This document shows positions 44,101 to 54,000 of a stretch of 64,000 nt of DNA, piece after piece. This DNA is from Cyanophora paradoxa (taxonomy: Eukaryota; Glaucocystophyceae; Cyanophorales; Cyanophoraceae). The notes under the pieces were generated by a model that searched no databases, had not been told where the DNA came from, and saw only the letters and a list, made by a program, of their open reading frames with translations. How positions within the stretch are numbered: position 1 is the first letter of the stretch; the number at the start of each line of letters is the position of its first letter. Made by a program: the position numbers and the translations under genes. The DNA lies in contig QPMI01000692.1 in NCBI GenBank assembly GCA_004431415.1, positions 1 to 64,000 on the forward strand. Direction: 5' to 3'.

Positions 44101-45954
44101 CTGAGGCTCCGGCGAACCCCCTTTCTACTCGTGAGCTAGGCCCGTCGCCCCGCAAAGAAGTGAACGCGGGCGAAATTAAACTATGCAGCAGCGCCCAGCC
44201 CGGCGACGGCGCGCGCGGCCGCCCCACGCGCGAAATCAGAAACGGCCGCACGTGTTTTCCAACGCCTTTGAGAAGACCGCCCCCGACCTTCAGACTTCCC
44301 GTCATCATGTTAACCTTGGCCATGAGCACGCCCTGTCGTGTACCCCCGCCCGACCGAAGACCTAATGATCAGCGGCCAGCTATTTATAGCGAGGCGAGCG
44401 AGGCTATATTTAGCGACCTTCGCGGCGCCCTTGATGTCGCCTTTGGCGAGGGCTTTCGCCGTGCTCTTGGCCGTGTTGTAGACCGATTTGATTTGCCCGG
44501 TCTGCGGGATCGATATCGTGCTCATGATCAGGTGGATCAGAGTCTGAAGGCTAGGTAGGTGCAGACGGCTGCTTCTGCCATACAGGCCCAGCCGGAGGCC
44601 TAGGTCGCGGCGCGGCGCGGCGCACCGCATGTTTGACTGCGTGCTTCGCCACCGATTTCACGCCCTTGCCCACCGTTTTCACGCCCTTCTGGATGCCCTT
44701 GCCGACCTGCGGGAGCCGTATAGGTAGCTTTAGTATAGCTTTATAGTATAGGCCTCTAGATCTAGATCTGAGCCGCTTGTAATATATCTAGCTTTACAGT
44801 TTAGCTATGTATAGGCCAGTCCTCTCGTATAATAATTACCTTGCTGACGCCCTTGGAGATGCCCTTGACGACCTGCACAAGCCGGGCCGCCCCCGGTTCA
44901 GCGCGGGCTCGAGTCCAGCGGGAGCCCAGTGGCCCCAGGCCTTGGCTTGCTCAAGTTTACCGCTCGCAATAAAATGGCCAGTAGAGGTATAGCTTTCTAG
45001 CATAGGCCTCTTAGCCGCTTATAGTTTAGTTTGGCTTTGTAGTGTAGGCCAGTCCTCTCGTATAATAATTACCTTTCTGACGCCCTTGGAGATGCCCTTG
45101 CCGACCTGCACAAGCCGGGCCGCCCCCGGTTCAGCGCGGGCTCGAGTCCAGCGGGAGCCCAGTGGCCCCAGGCCTTGGCTTGCTCAAGTTTACCGCTCGC
45201 AATAAAATGGCCAGTAGAGGTATAGCTTTCTAGCATAGGCCTCTTAGCCGCTTATAGTTTAGTTTGGCTTTGTAGTGTAGGCCAGTCCTCTCGTATAATA
45301 ATTACCTTTCTGACGCCCTTGGAGATGCCCTTGCCGACCTGCACAAGCCGGGCCGCCCCCGGTTCAGCGCGGGCTCGAGTCCAGCGGGAGCCCAGTGGCC
45401 CCAGGCCTTGGCTTGCTCAAGTTTACCGCTCGCAATAAAATGGCCAGTAGAGGTATAGCTTTCTAGCATAGGCCTCTTAGCCGCTTATAGTTTAGTTTGG
45501 CTTTGTAGTGTAGGCCAGTCCTCTCGTATAATAATTACCTTTCTGACGCCCTTGGAGATGCCCTTGCCGACCTGCGCAAGCCGGGCCGCCCCCGGTTCAG
45601 CGCGGGCTCGAGTTCAGCGGGAGCCCAGTGGCCCCAGGCCTTGGCTTGCTCAAGTTTACCGCTCGCAATAAAATGGCCAGTAGAGGTATAGCTTTCTAGC
45701 ATAGGCCTCTTAGCCGCTTATAGTTTAGTTTGGCTTTGTAGTGTAGGCCAGTCCTCTCGTATAATAATTACCTTGCTGACGCCCTTGGAGATGCCCTTGC
45801 CGACCTGCGCAAGCCGGGCCGCCCCCGGTTCAGCGCGGGCTCGAGTCCAGCGGGAGCCCATGGCCATAGGCCTTAGCTTAGCTAAGCTTAAATGCTCGCA
45901 ATAAAACGGCCGGTCCCCTGGTATAATAATTACCTTGCTAACTCCCTTCTTGAT
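41136..45954 (-). CDS. Lys/Gly-rich helical repeat protein built from phase-0 micro-exons, with KKGx and PPAEEEQ tails
   Basis: Read on the minus strand, phase-0 exons between AG and GT sites are: 45934-45954 (21 nt, IKKGVSK); five 33-nt exons at 45772-45804, 45539-45571, 45306-45338, 45073-45105 and 44840-44872 (VGKGISKGVRK or close variants); 44626-44706 (81 nt, VGKGIQKGVKTVGKGVKS...); 44418-44501 (84 nt, TGQIKSVYNTAKSTAKALAK...); 44252-44332 (81 nt); 43891-43947 (57 nt); 43610-43672 (63 nt); 42929-42985 (57 nt); 42742-42771 and 42608-42637 (30 nt, TALDFEDAVK and TALDFADAVK); 42315-42407 (93 nt); and a last exon 41136-42131. The last exon encodes about 20 KKGx tetrads, a Glu/Gln-rich helix, and about 18 PPAEEEQ(QQ) units. 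The 11-residue modules recall amphipathic lipid-binding or LEA/synuclein-type helices. The first exon is not identified. Confidence 0.6.
41170..41690 (-). repeat. Coding repeat: PPAEEEQ(QQ) units
   Basis: About 18 units of 21-30 nt encoding Pro-Pro-Ala-Glu-Glu-Glu-Gln plus extra Gln, alternating between two synonymous versions (TCCTCGGCGGGCGG and TCTTCAGCCGGCGG on the plus strand). The alternation suggests growth by duplication of a two-unit block. Confidence 0.85.
43320..43470. repeat. G-rich low-complexity tract (GGCGGGAGGGCGGGG-type)
   Basis: About 150 bp of almost pure G with spaced A/C and runs of up to 20 G, inside an intron of the Lys/Gly-rich gene. Strong G-quadruplex potential on the plus strand. 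Confidence 0.8.
44808..45880. repeat. 233-bp tandem repeat, five copies, each carrying one 33-nt exon
   Basis: The donor-side mark ATAATAATTACC recurs with ACC at 44838, 45071, 45304, 45537 and 45770, exactly 233 bp apart. The fifth copy diverges after about 45,858. A shortened sixth unit (donor at 45932) carries a 21-nt exon. Between exons, the copies are nearly identical (GCCGCCCCCGGTTCAGCGCG, CTCGCAATAAAATGGCCAGT). Confidence 0.9.
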
Positions 45955-47349
45955 CTGCGGGCGGCGGGACCGTCGGGCTCACATTCAGCAATGCGTTGGA
46001 CCCAAACTGATACTCTTTCAAATAAAAAACGAAATCGAATTCGAACCTTCTTGAAGAGTTTTCTGAGAAATTCCGGTGGCCGGGGGGGGGGGGGGGGGGG
46101 GTCATGATCAGCACTAGTCGTGCACTCACGCACGGCCCGAGGGGGCCGGACGCGCGCGCGGCCGAGGGCGGGGGGGGTACGTCAGGGGCGCACTTGAACA
46201 CCATTTTCGATCACTCGAGCTCGACGTTACTCCCGATGTTCCGAAGACCGTTATCAGGTGAGAACGTAGGCGACCTGCGACGCTCATGATCAGACAAATC
46301 ATAAACAGATACAACGTTCGATCAGAAGCGGCCGCGGAGGCTCTAAGGGTATCGATGCATATGGATCAAGACAGGAATCTCCCAGTCCGGTCACGGCGTC
46401 CCACGGCCGAGCCGCGACCGAGTGGGGTGCGCGCGTCCGTACATGCATGCATATGTAGATGGTTATCGTACAGTGCGAAGTTAGCTGGCCGCGGCCGAGC
46501 GACCCGGCCGCGCGCGCTGCGCGGACTCTCGCACGGGCATGGGCACGTGCACGGGAGTGGGCCGGCCCGGGGACGGCCCGGCGGCCGCGGCACAGGCCCG
46601 CGCGCGACCATAGGGCGTGGTTTGCGCGTGGGCCGCGGTACTAGGGCGAGGGCCGGGGCTCACCGGCGATACGAAGCGGAAGCCTGCGAAGCGCGCGAGG
46701 AGCGCGTGGTCCAGAGCTCGAGGGGCACGCGCGCGCGGCGTGGTCCACGGTCCGGCGCGGCGGCTAGTCCGTCGACGATCGCTCCGCGGCCGAGGCTCGA
46801 CCGGCGCGCGAGTAGAGCTAGCTATAGGCGCCGATGCGCTGCGCGCGGCGGGGTCCGCCGACTCTGCGACAGTCGACTCCGCGCTGCGGCAGCTGCAGTG
46901 CGCAGTGCCGATGGTCGCCCGCGCCGGCGAATTCAAAGTCGCCCTCGTCCTCGCCGGGTCGTTCAAGTTCGAACGGGGGCGCTGCGCCCGCGCCCGCGCT
47001 CGGCGGCGAGGCTACCTATAGCTAGCTAGCTAGCTACCGCGGACCGCGGCCGGTAGACGACGGTAGTTCTGCTGCGCGGCCCGGCCGCTGCGCACTGCGG
47101 CGATGCGCATGCGCAGTGCGCAGTGCGCACGCGATGAGTGGGCAGCGTGGCCGAGCTGCATGCGCAGCCTGCAGCAGCGTGGCTGCGTGGGCCGAGTCCC
47201 GCGACCCGGTGACCGGCTGGTGGCAGCCTCCTTTCACCAAGTTTCACCAGCACCAGGGTACGCGAGCCCGGGGAGTGTACCGGTTCAGTGCGTACCGAGT
47301 ACGGTCTGTATGATCGGCGTGGAAATCCGACTCCGCAAATCCTCGCGGT
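45955..47349. other. GC-rich stretch without a recognised gene
   Basis: Contains a G20-type run near 46,083-46,102 and many CG-rich palindromes (GCGCGC, GCATGCGC). A frame beginning MSVAGRLRSHLITVFGTSG (about 46,288 down, minus) could hold the missing first exon of the Lys/Gly-rich gene, but I cannot support its splice sites. Confidence 0.4.
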
Positions 47350-47840
47350 ACGCAGTACTGCGGTGCAAGCTTGATGCAGTGAAAAGTAGTCCAGGCGGCA
47401 CGGGTACCGTGCGGCGTACGCGGCGCACTGCAGCTGCGAGGAAGCGGAAATCTAGAGGAGACAGCTAGAGAGAAGTGGTTCCATGCAGAACCGCGCAACG
47501 AAGAGCAAGGCGCGTACACGACGCACTGCGAGGAAGCCGAAATCTAGAGGAGACAGCTAGGGAGAACTGGATATCGATCCATCATGGCATGCAGAACCGC
47601 GCAAGGAATTCGAAGACGGGAGTGAGAGAGAAGTTATAGTTTTCCCCTCGAAAACCACTTTTCCCCCTCGACTTTGACGCTCGAAAGTCGAAGGCTGACC
47701 GGTCCACCGAGCCAATCGGAACGCGAATAACGGCTCATTTTTTTCTGTTGTTGCATACTGGACCTCGAAAACGGCCTCCTAGAAAAATTTTGCCTGAAGC
47801 GAGGGAACGGGAAGCAAGGGGGGAAGACCTTCTGTCTTTT
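47350..47840 (+). repeat. Interspersed repeat, copy 1
   Basis: Shares, in inverted orientation, a long series of phrases with 55,150-55,835: GGTGCAAGCTTGATGCAGT, AGTCCAGGCGGCACGGGTAC, GAAATCTAGAGGAGA, CCATGCAGAACCGCGCAACG, and GGGAACGGGAAGCAAGGGGG. The internal section differs by indels. No protein-coding capacity is recognised. Confidence 0.8.
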
Positions 47841-48657
47841 TTCCCCCCTAGACTTCGAATTCAGGGCACTGCGGTCTTTCTTTGTCTTCAAATTTAAATA
47901 GCCTCGCTACTTCATTAATATATTCATCACACTAGTAAAAACCACCCCAGTTCGCTTCGATGCGAACCTTAGAGATCGCCACTCTGTGAACAGGATTCAC
48001 TCATAATAGGTAGAACTATTTTGTATGGCGAAGTCTGTGAACACTATACGAATTGTACCCGTAATTCTAAAGAAGTCGAGAGTTCGAAAACCAGAGTTCC
48101 AGACTTCGCACAGAGTTCGCGGTCAGAGTTCCCGAGTTCGCTGCATAGTTCGGCTGCAGAGTTCGAGCAGAGTTCGGTCTATATATAGAACAGCGAGGCG
48201 TGCCGGGCGCCCGCCCCAGGCGCGCCGCCCCGCCCGCCTGCTCGCCATCCAGCAGCCCCGGAGCATAGCAGGCATGCATACGGAAGTCCTGCAACACTTA
48301 AAACATGGCGCCGCCCTTGCGGCCGCTCGCTATTGCTACCGGAAGCTACCACTAGGAGAAGAATGCTAGCGCAGGTACGCGTGCCCGGCCGCGCCCGCGC
48401 CAGCGCCCGCTCTGCTCGTGCCCGCTCCACTCGCGCGCGCCGCCCGCTCCGCTCGCACGCGCCGCCCGCTCCGCCCGTGTCCACTCTGCTCCGCTCGTAC
48501 ACGCCTCCAGCGCCGCCCGCAGCCGCGCCCACTCCGTTCCGCTCGTGCGCGCCCGCTCCGCTCGCGCACAGCCACTCTGTCGTCGCACACCCCGAGTTCC
48601 ACGTTATCCTGCAAAGGGGATACATAAGGCGATGGAGCGGGAGGAAGGGTACGGACA

Positions 48658-48929
48658 TCTAGACCTAGGGCCCCCTTCGGGCCCGCGCGGGAGGGGTACG
48701 CCACCGCCGTCGCCTTTGGACCAAGGGCCGATAGGGCGCCCGTTGCCCGAAGGCGGCAGCGAAGGCGTACCCCCACCGGGGACCCGGAGGGAGCGCGCGG
48801 GGAGGGGTTTGTGCATCTAGACCTAGGGCCCCCTTCGGACCCGCGCGGGAGGGGTACGCCACCGCCGTCGCCTTCGGACCAAGGGCCGATGGGGGGCCCC
48901 TTGCCTGAAGGCGGCATCGCTCGCATGCA
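48658..48929. repeat. Two direct copies of an about 112-bp unit, 160 bp apart, abutting the viral block
   Basis: Copies start TCTAGACCTAGGGCCCCCTT at 48658 and 48818. Each runs through GCGGGAGGGGTACGCCACCG and CCAAGGGCCGAT to GAAGGCGGCA. The second ends exactly where the sequence turns from GC-rich host to AT-rich viral type (about 48,930). Confidence 0.8.
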
Positions 48930-48942
48930 GGTAAGCCCCACC
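48927..48942 (+). repeat. Direct repeat AGGTAAGCCCCACC, copy 1, at the host/virus boundary
   Basis: The first of three matches, followed by 49235-49250 (AGGTAAACCCCACC) and 49701-49715 (AGGTAAGCCCCACC), all in the same orientation. It sits on the composition boundary. It could be a regulatory or recombination site. Confidence 0.55.
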
Positions 48943-49234
48943 AATTGCGCGACCTTCCCACTACCATTCTCAGTAAGCCCATTATCCATTTTCAAATTTC
49001 TCAGTAAGGCTCAGTAACAAACTATAAAATAGCACTGTATTTTTCAGACTTCTAACCTCTCCTTACTGAAACCAATCACGAAACCCTTTCATTCTTTATT
49101 TTTCTAATTCCTTACCATTCCCAGTAAGCCCTTTAACTTTCCCCCGATCTCTCAGTAAGGACAGTAAGACCCTTATTTTTACGAAATGTTCCCGATCGTT
49201 TCCGGACTGTTTTCAGTTAGCCAAATTGAAAAAT

Positions 49235-49250
49235 CCAGGTAAACCCCACC
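49235..49250 (+). repeat. Direct repeat AGGTAAACCCCACC, copy 2
   Basis: About 37 bp upstream of the zinc-cluster gene, with one mismatch to the other copies. Confidence 0.55.
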
Positions 49251-49286
49251 AAATAAACAAGTGATCCCCACTTAAAGATATCCCGA

Positions 49287-49625
49287 ATGTATAATGTAAC
49301 AATGGCAAGCAATCAAGTAAATTTACCTGAGAGTAAGCGGTGCAATGTTTGCGATAAGGTAAAACCGGCATCGAGTTATGCATTGCAAAAGCGTAGCTCA
49401 GGGAATGTACTTTTGAATTGGAGATGCAAAGACTGCGACCGAGAGTATCACAATTACCTTTATCATTGTGTGTTAAAAACGCGTCCGAAGATCGAAGTAC
49501 AATCGAAGATATGCTCGCACTGCAAGATTGAGAAGCTTGCAAGTGAGTTTAATAAAAGACAAAGAACGAAGGATGGTCTCAACTACCAATGCCGAGAGTG
49601 TTATAGCAAAACACGTAAGAGTTAA
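49287..49625 (+). CDS. Small zinc-cluster protein with two CxxC...CxxC units (treble-clef/HNH-associated type)
   Basis: 112 residues, with an alternative start at the second Met (49302, MASNQVNLPESKRC). Two similar units are visible: CNVCDKVKPASSYALQK leading to CKDC, and CSHCKIEKLASEFNKRQ leading to CREC. The pattern C-x2-C, K-x2-x-F/Y-x3-R, then C-x2-C is the zinc-binding motif often found beside HNH endonuclease domains in viruses and phages. No HNH catalytic residues are visible here, so it may be a DNA-binding accessory protein or a remnant. AT-rich, intron-free, TAA stop. Flanked by the AGGTAAGCCCCACC repeats. Confidence 0.6.
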   Translation: MYNVTMASNQVNLPESKRCNVCDKVKPASSYALQKRSSGNVLLNWRCKDCDREYHNYLYHCVLKTRPKIEVQSKICSHCKIEKLASEFNKRQRTKDGLNYQCRECYSKTRKS

Positions 49626-49700
49626 ACCGAATTTCATTTTATATTTTTTAAAGCAAGTTTGTGCTGCCGAAAATGCCCACCTGCACAAACTTGCGAGACC

Positions 49701-49715
49701 AAGGTAAGCCCCACC
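49701..49715 (+). repeat. Direct repeat AGGTAAGCCCCACC, copy 3
   Basis: About 75 bp downstream of the zinc-cluster gene. With copy 2 it brackets that gene. Confidence 0.55.
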
Positions 49716-49851
49716 GACAAAGTACGACGATAGACCACGATTAATCGCAACTGGAACCACTCGCGCCCCGCCCACTATGCAAGATACATGCCTTTCTTAT
49801 GCATGATCTATGAAAAATAACAATAAACCCCTTTCTCATTCTTCGAATTCT

Positions 49852-50115
49852 TTACATAGGAGCACTCACAGGAATTTCGCTTGCCTTTCGAACAGTCCCC
49901 CGATTAAATGCTTGCTCTACAATCGCTTCCTTTGTGAGTGGAATCGGAATTCCAGCGGCAATACACGATTTAACTTCTTTGTCCACAATCTCGTCAGTTG
50001 CTGACATTGCGCGACTTTTCACTACATTAGTAATCCACTCAGCAGGGGAGAACGCAATATATTCCATTGCCGACTTTTCTGTATTCGATAGAATCACCTC
50101 AAATATGTTCGACAT
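49852..50115 (-). CDS. Small conserved-looking viral protein, function unknown
   Basis: 87 residues, MSNIFEVILSNTEKSAMEYI to the C-terminus, with TAA stop. Features are an aromatic N-terminal segment (AFSPAEWITNVVKSRA), an acidic/basic helix (ATDEIVDKEVKSCIAAG) and a KEAIVEQAF helix. Similar short helical proteins with a W...N..K.R....I....V pattern accompany fibre genes in some phages and viruses, so it may be a virion or fibre-assembly protein. This is a resemblance only. It lies 22 bp downstream of the C1q-tipped fibre gene, on the same strand. Confidence 0.55.
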   Translation of the reverse strand: MSNIFEVILSNTEKSAMEYIAFSPAEWITNVVKSRAMSATDEIVDKEVKSCIAAGIPIPLTKEAIVEQAFNRGTVRKASEIPVSAPM

Positions 50116-50137
50116 TCTTTATTCTAAGAAAAGAAAA

Positions 50138-51046
50138 TTAATCGATTGCGGTTATCATGGCTATATATAGTCCACATCTGTCTCTCCATGCATTCTGAAC
50201 AAACATTTCGACATAATCGCCCGGGGAAAGCAATATCACACCACCTGTTGTCATACCAGTATATACACTAGCAATTGGTATTCTATATCTGAATTGACTT
50301 ACTAAATTAATATTTATCTTTATTTCCAACATACCTGTGCCTGATGCTACATTTTCTGTTAATGCAGAAGCATGAACAACGTATATTCCTTTTGTTTGAC
50401 AGGTAAAACGACCCTCAGAAAAAGTTGATGTTCCAAGTCTTGTGAAACCAGCTGAATAGTCAACAAATTTTATTTCTGCACTTCCAGTTCCTCCTGTTCC
50501 TGTTCCATATCTTCCCATCATTGGGTGACTATTCATTTTAACATTGCCACTGAATGTGCCTGTGGTTCCAGTAATTCCAGCATTTCCTGAAAGAAGCCCT
50601 GAAAACGTCCCAGTGGTTCCACTTACTCCTCCACTTGCTGTAAGTCCTCCTGTAATAGTCGCACTTGTTGCTGTCACAGCCCCACTAACTGCAAGTCCAG
50701 TCCCGATCCATGCCCCGCCACTGTAAACTTGAAAAGCCGCTGATTTCCTATCAGCCGGATCGAAAGCTGTTTTATAATCCGCTTGACCTTCATATAGATT
50801 ATCTTTGGTGACCAGCCCCGACGATATTGCGGGTCGATTAGATACGATCATTTGAGTAGCTTTAACGATTCCACCAGCCTTGTCGGCTCTGAGTTCTTTG
50901 ACTCTGAGAATGGAAGTCTCATTGAAAGAATCGGTTTTCGCTGTTTCAGTCGAAGGGAATGACTCGTTTAGATCATATACAGTGTGTTGCACGTTATGGA
51001 CAGCACTGGCTGATAAGGAAAACACAGGCGTGAATACTGTCGACAT
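50138..51046 (-). CDS. Fibre protein with C-terminal C1q/TNF-like head
   Basis: 302 residues, TAA stop. The N-terminus (about 1-110) is unrecognised and may be the attachment part. Residues about 125-175 are a Gly/Thr/Ser-rich repeat (TSATITGGLTASGGVSGTTG, then FSGLLSGNAGITGTTGTFSG), as in thin trimeric shafts. From about residue 180, EIKFVDYSAGFTRLGTSTFS, then F...KGIYVVHASALTEN, GGVILLSPGDYVEMFVQNAW and a closing LYIAMI, follow the C1q jelly-roll pattern. Such heads trimerise and bind receptors. Probable virion surface spike. It is followed, 20 bp upstream on the DNA, by the larger fibre gene's end. Confidence 0.75.
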   Translation of the reverse strand: MSTVFTPVFSLSASAVHNVQHTVYDLNESFPSTETAKTDSFNETSILRVKELRADKAGGIVKATQMIVSNRPAISSGLVTKDNLYEGQADYKTAFDPADRKSAAFQVYSGGAWIGTGLAVSGAVTATSATITGGLTASGGVSGTTGTFSGLLSGNAGITGTTGTFSGNVKMNSHPMMGRYGTGTGGTGSAEIKFVDYSAGFTRLGTSTFSEGRFTCQTKGIYVVHASALTENVASGTGMLEIKININLVSQFRYRIPIASVYTGMTTGGVILLSPGDYVEMFVQNAWRDRCGLYIAMITAID

Positions 51047-51066
51047 CTTTTAATTGCTCTTTATTA

Positions 51067-54000
51067 TTACGTGAGAATATTATTGTTTTGGAGAGGTCCG
51101 ACAGCAATCCAATGGAGTTTAAGGGTGCGATTAGCTGCTGTGACATCTGTGAAATTAGTTGATGCGAAAGTTGTGAATCTTACGATCCAGGTAAACTTAT
51201 TTTTTAAACCCACACGAGTATTATTAACATACTCAGGTCCGATATATACACAGTTGGTCATGTCCCAATTTACAGAGTTGAAGCTATTCTCGATAGAGGT
51301 AGTAATCACTGCATCACTATAAAATGGGGTAGAGAATACGACCGTTCCCGATAACTGAAAGGTTTCTCCTGCTGTGGAATTTCGATTTTCGAGGACTACA
51401 TCCGCTGTCCCTTGTTGCACATATGCATTTGCATTTACATAGCTACCGAAATTCGTGAGCAACTCGATGCTGTGATTGTGAGTAGGTGGCGAAGTAGGTG
51501 TGTTAGTTAAATCGTTATAGTCCCCGCTCGTAGCCACAGCATGCAAGTTTGGTGTATTAATCAGATCATTGTAGTTTCCACTTGTAGCCACAGCATGCAA
51601 TGTCGGTGCAATAGGGGTGTTAGTTAAATCATTGTAGTCACCACTTGTAGTCACAGCATGCAAATTCGGTTTAGTAAATAATCTATCCCATGTTCCATTG
51701 AAAGGGAGTGTAGATTCGGATATAATAACACTTTGATCGATCCAGCGAGGTATGTAAGTGGTGAAATCGGGAATTCTTGCTAAATCATAGTAATCACCTG
51801 TGAATGCTACACTACTCCAAGTAGGCTTCTCAGTAATATCAGTCCATTTACCACTAAATCCCAGCGGAACATCTGTGAGTTCTTTGTAGCTCACCTTTTG
51901 TTTCGGTATCGATAGCTCAATGGGCGAGAATGCACCCGAAAGCTGATTTTCAGAGGTGAAATACATGAGATTTTGACTATTAAGGAAGTCATCAGCGACA
52001 TTAAATTTGGAATTCGTGGGCAATTCGAGTCGACTTATTGGGGTGTTTGGATCTAATACATATTCAGCACCAAGGTGGATAACAGGAAAAGTTTGATCAT
52101 TCGGAGTGTCCACAAAGAAATTAGAAGCATGCACATCACCTGCAACAGTTCCACCTGTTAGTGGTAAATAATCATGATCGTGTGAATCAGGTGGATAGGT
52201 CGATGGGGGATTGACAATATGCTCCCACAAATGCTTGTGAACATTGGGTAATTCAAGTCGACTAAATGGAGTGTTTGGATCTAATACATATTCAGCACCA
52301 AGGTGGACAACAGGGAATGACTGATCATTCGGAGTGTCCACATAGAAATTTGGAGCATGCACATCACCTGTAAGAGTCCCACCTGTAAGAGGTAAATAAT
52401 TCCCAAGAGCCGACGTTAATTCGGTATCTGTAACATAATCTTCAAGAATTGCTGCAAGTTCTGTATCATCTACATAGTTTTTGCTTTCGAGGTAATCATC
52501 TGTTACCACACCTGAAAGGGTTGTATTGTGTAAGTTTTTCGCCGCCATTCTCTGATTGACTTCTAAGGCGCCACCTGTTGTTGTTTTAATCCATGCAATC
52601 TCGCATTTTCCGTGATCATCTGTGGGTTGTCCCACAACAGGAAGATAGTTTACAACTTTCTCCCTTGTGAACACAATCTTAGGTCTTGCTACATCATATG
52701 CGCTTTGATCCGTTACATTTACTTGAATTGCTGCTGAAAAATCCGCTTCTTGTCCTATTTCTCCTGGGTGATAATTCGTAACATAGATACTGGGGAAAGT
52801 ATCATTTACTCCTACATTGAAATCGCCACTATAAACTCCATTTACGATTGGATCCCGTGGTAATCTTACAGCAAGAGTTCCCACCATCGGTGTGCCTGTT
52901 TCACCTGTAAACGACCCATTCAGGTTAACATAATGATCATTCAAAAACAGCCTCTCAGGTGTATTAATGGATTGGTAAAGTGTGACCCCATTAAAAACAT
53001 TTCCGATTGCATTCAATTGCGCAAAAACTGGCTGCTCATCTATTTCCTCCCATGGGTGCCTGTGGTTACTATTGGTAATCTCTGAATAATCATGGGAATG
53101 TTTTCCTGGTGGGAAGGTTGAGGGCGGATTTGTGATATCTTCCCATATATGCTTATGGGCAAAATCTGTTATTTGATCTTTTGTGTGATTATGGGCAAAA
53201 TCTGTAATATCTGCTTTTGTGTGTTTTTGCTTTGCTAACCAATCTAAAACAACATTCGATGTCGGGTGATTTGGTAGGTTTGCTTCAATCTTCACAGTGA
53301 GATAATCGACTATTACATTACTTCCATTAATATTACTTGCCCATAGGTTACTGCTGTAAATGTTACTGGCATAAATATTACTGGCATAAATGTTACTTGT
53401 AACTGTAAGGTTTGATGAAATTGTAAGATTAGATGAAATAACACCACCTTTGAGAGACAGGTAATCATGAGTGTGTGGATCAGGTGGGAAGGTTAATGGT
53501 CGATTGGTGATATGCTCCCACAAATGCTCGTGAGAACTGGGTGGAAACGTTAAAGGGACATCTGTGAGTTCTTTGTAGCTCACCTTCTGCTTTGGTATAG
53601 TGAGTTCAATTGGTGAGAAATCACCCGAAAGGCGATTTTCAGAGGTAAAATACATGAGATTATGGCTGTTAGGTAAATCGCGATCGAGTCTGCAAATCGG
53701 GGTGTTGTCGCCTAATATAAATTCGGCGCCTGTATGCACGACCGGGTTTCTTTGGATATACATATTTGATGCACCTATTACAGGTGCCACAATGGGCACA
53801 TCTGAACATATAAGGTTGCAAGTGATGGAGAAAATGGTTTTAGGGGCGAATAGATTGCAAACAAAGGTCACAGTAGCTGGATCAATAGTAGGATCGACAT
53901 TTGAACAGATCTGAAACATCCACCCTCCCACACAGCTGCAATTTAAATTGCGAAAGGCTGTGCCTGCCATTGCATCCACATAGCCAATCCCATTTGCTAT

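Noticed and set aside
44838-45804. 233-bp repeats as a tRNA or small-RNA gene array
   Set aside because: No tRNA A/B boxes or cloverleaf are evident. The conserved core is a 33-nt phase-0 exon with splice sites matching neighbouring exons.
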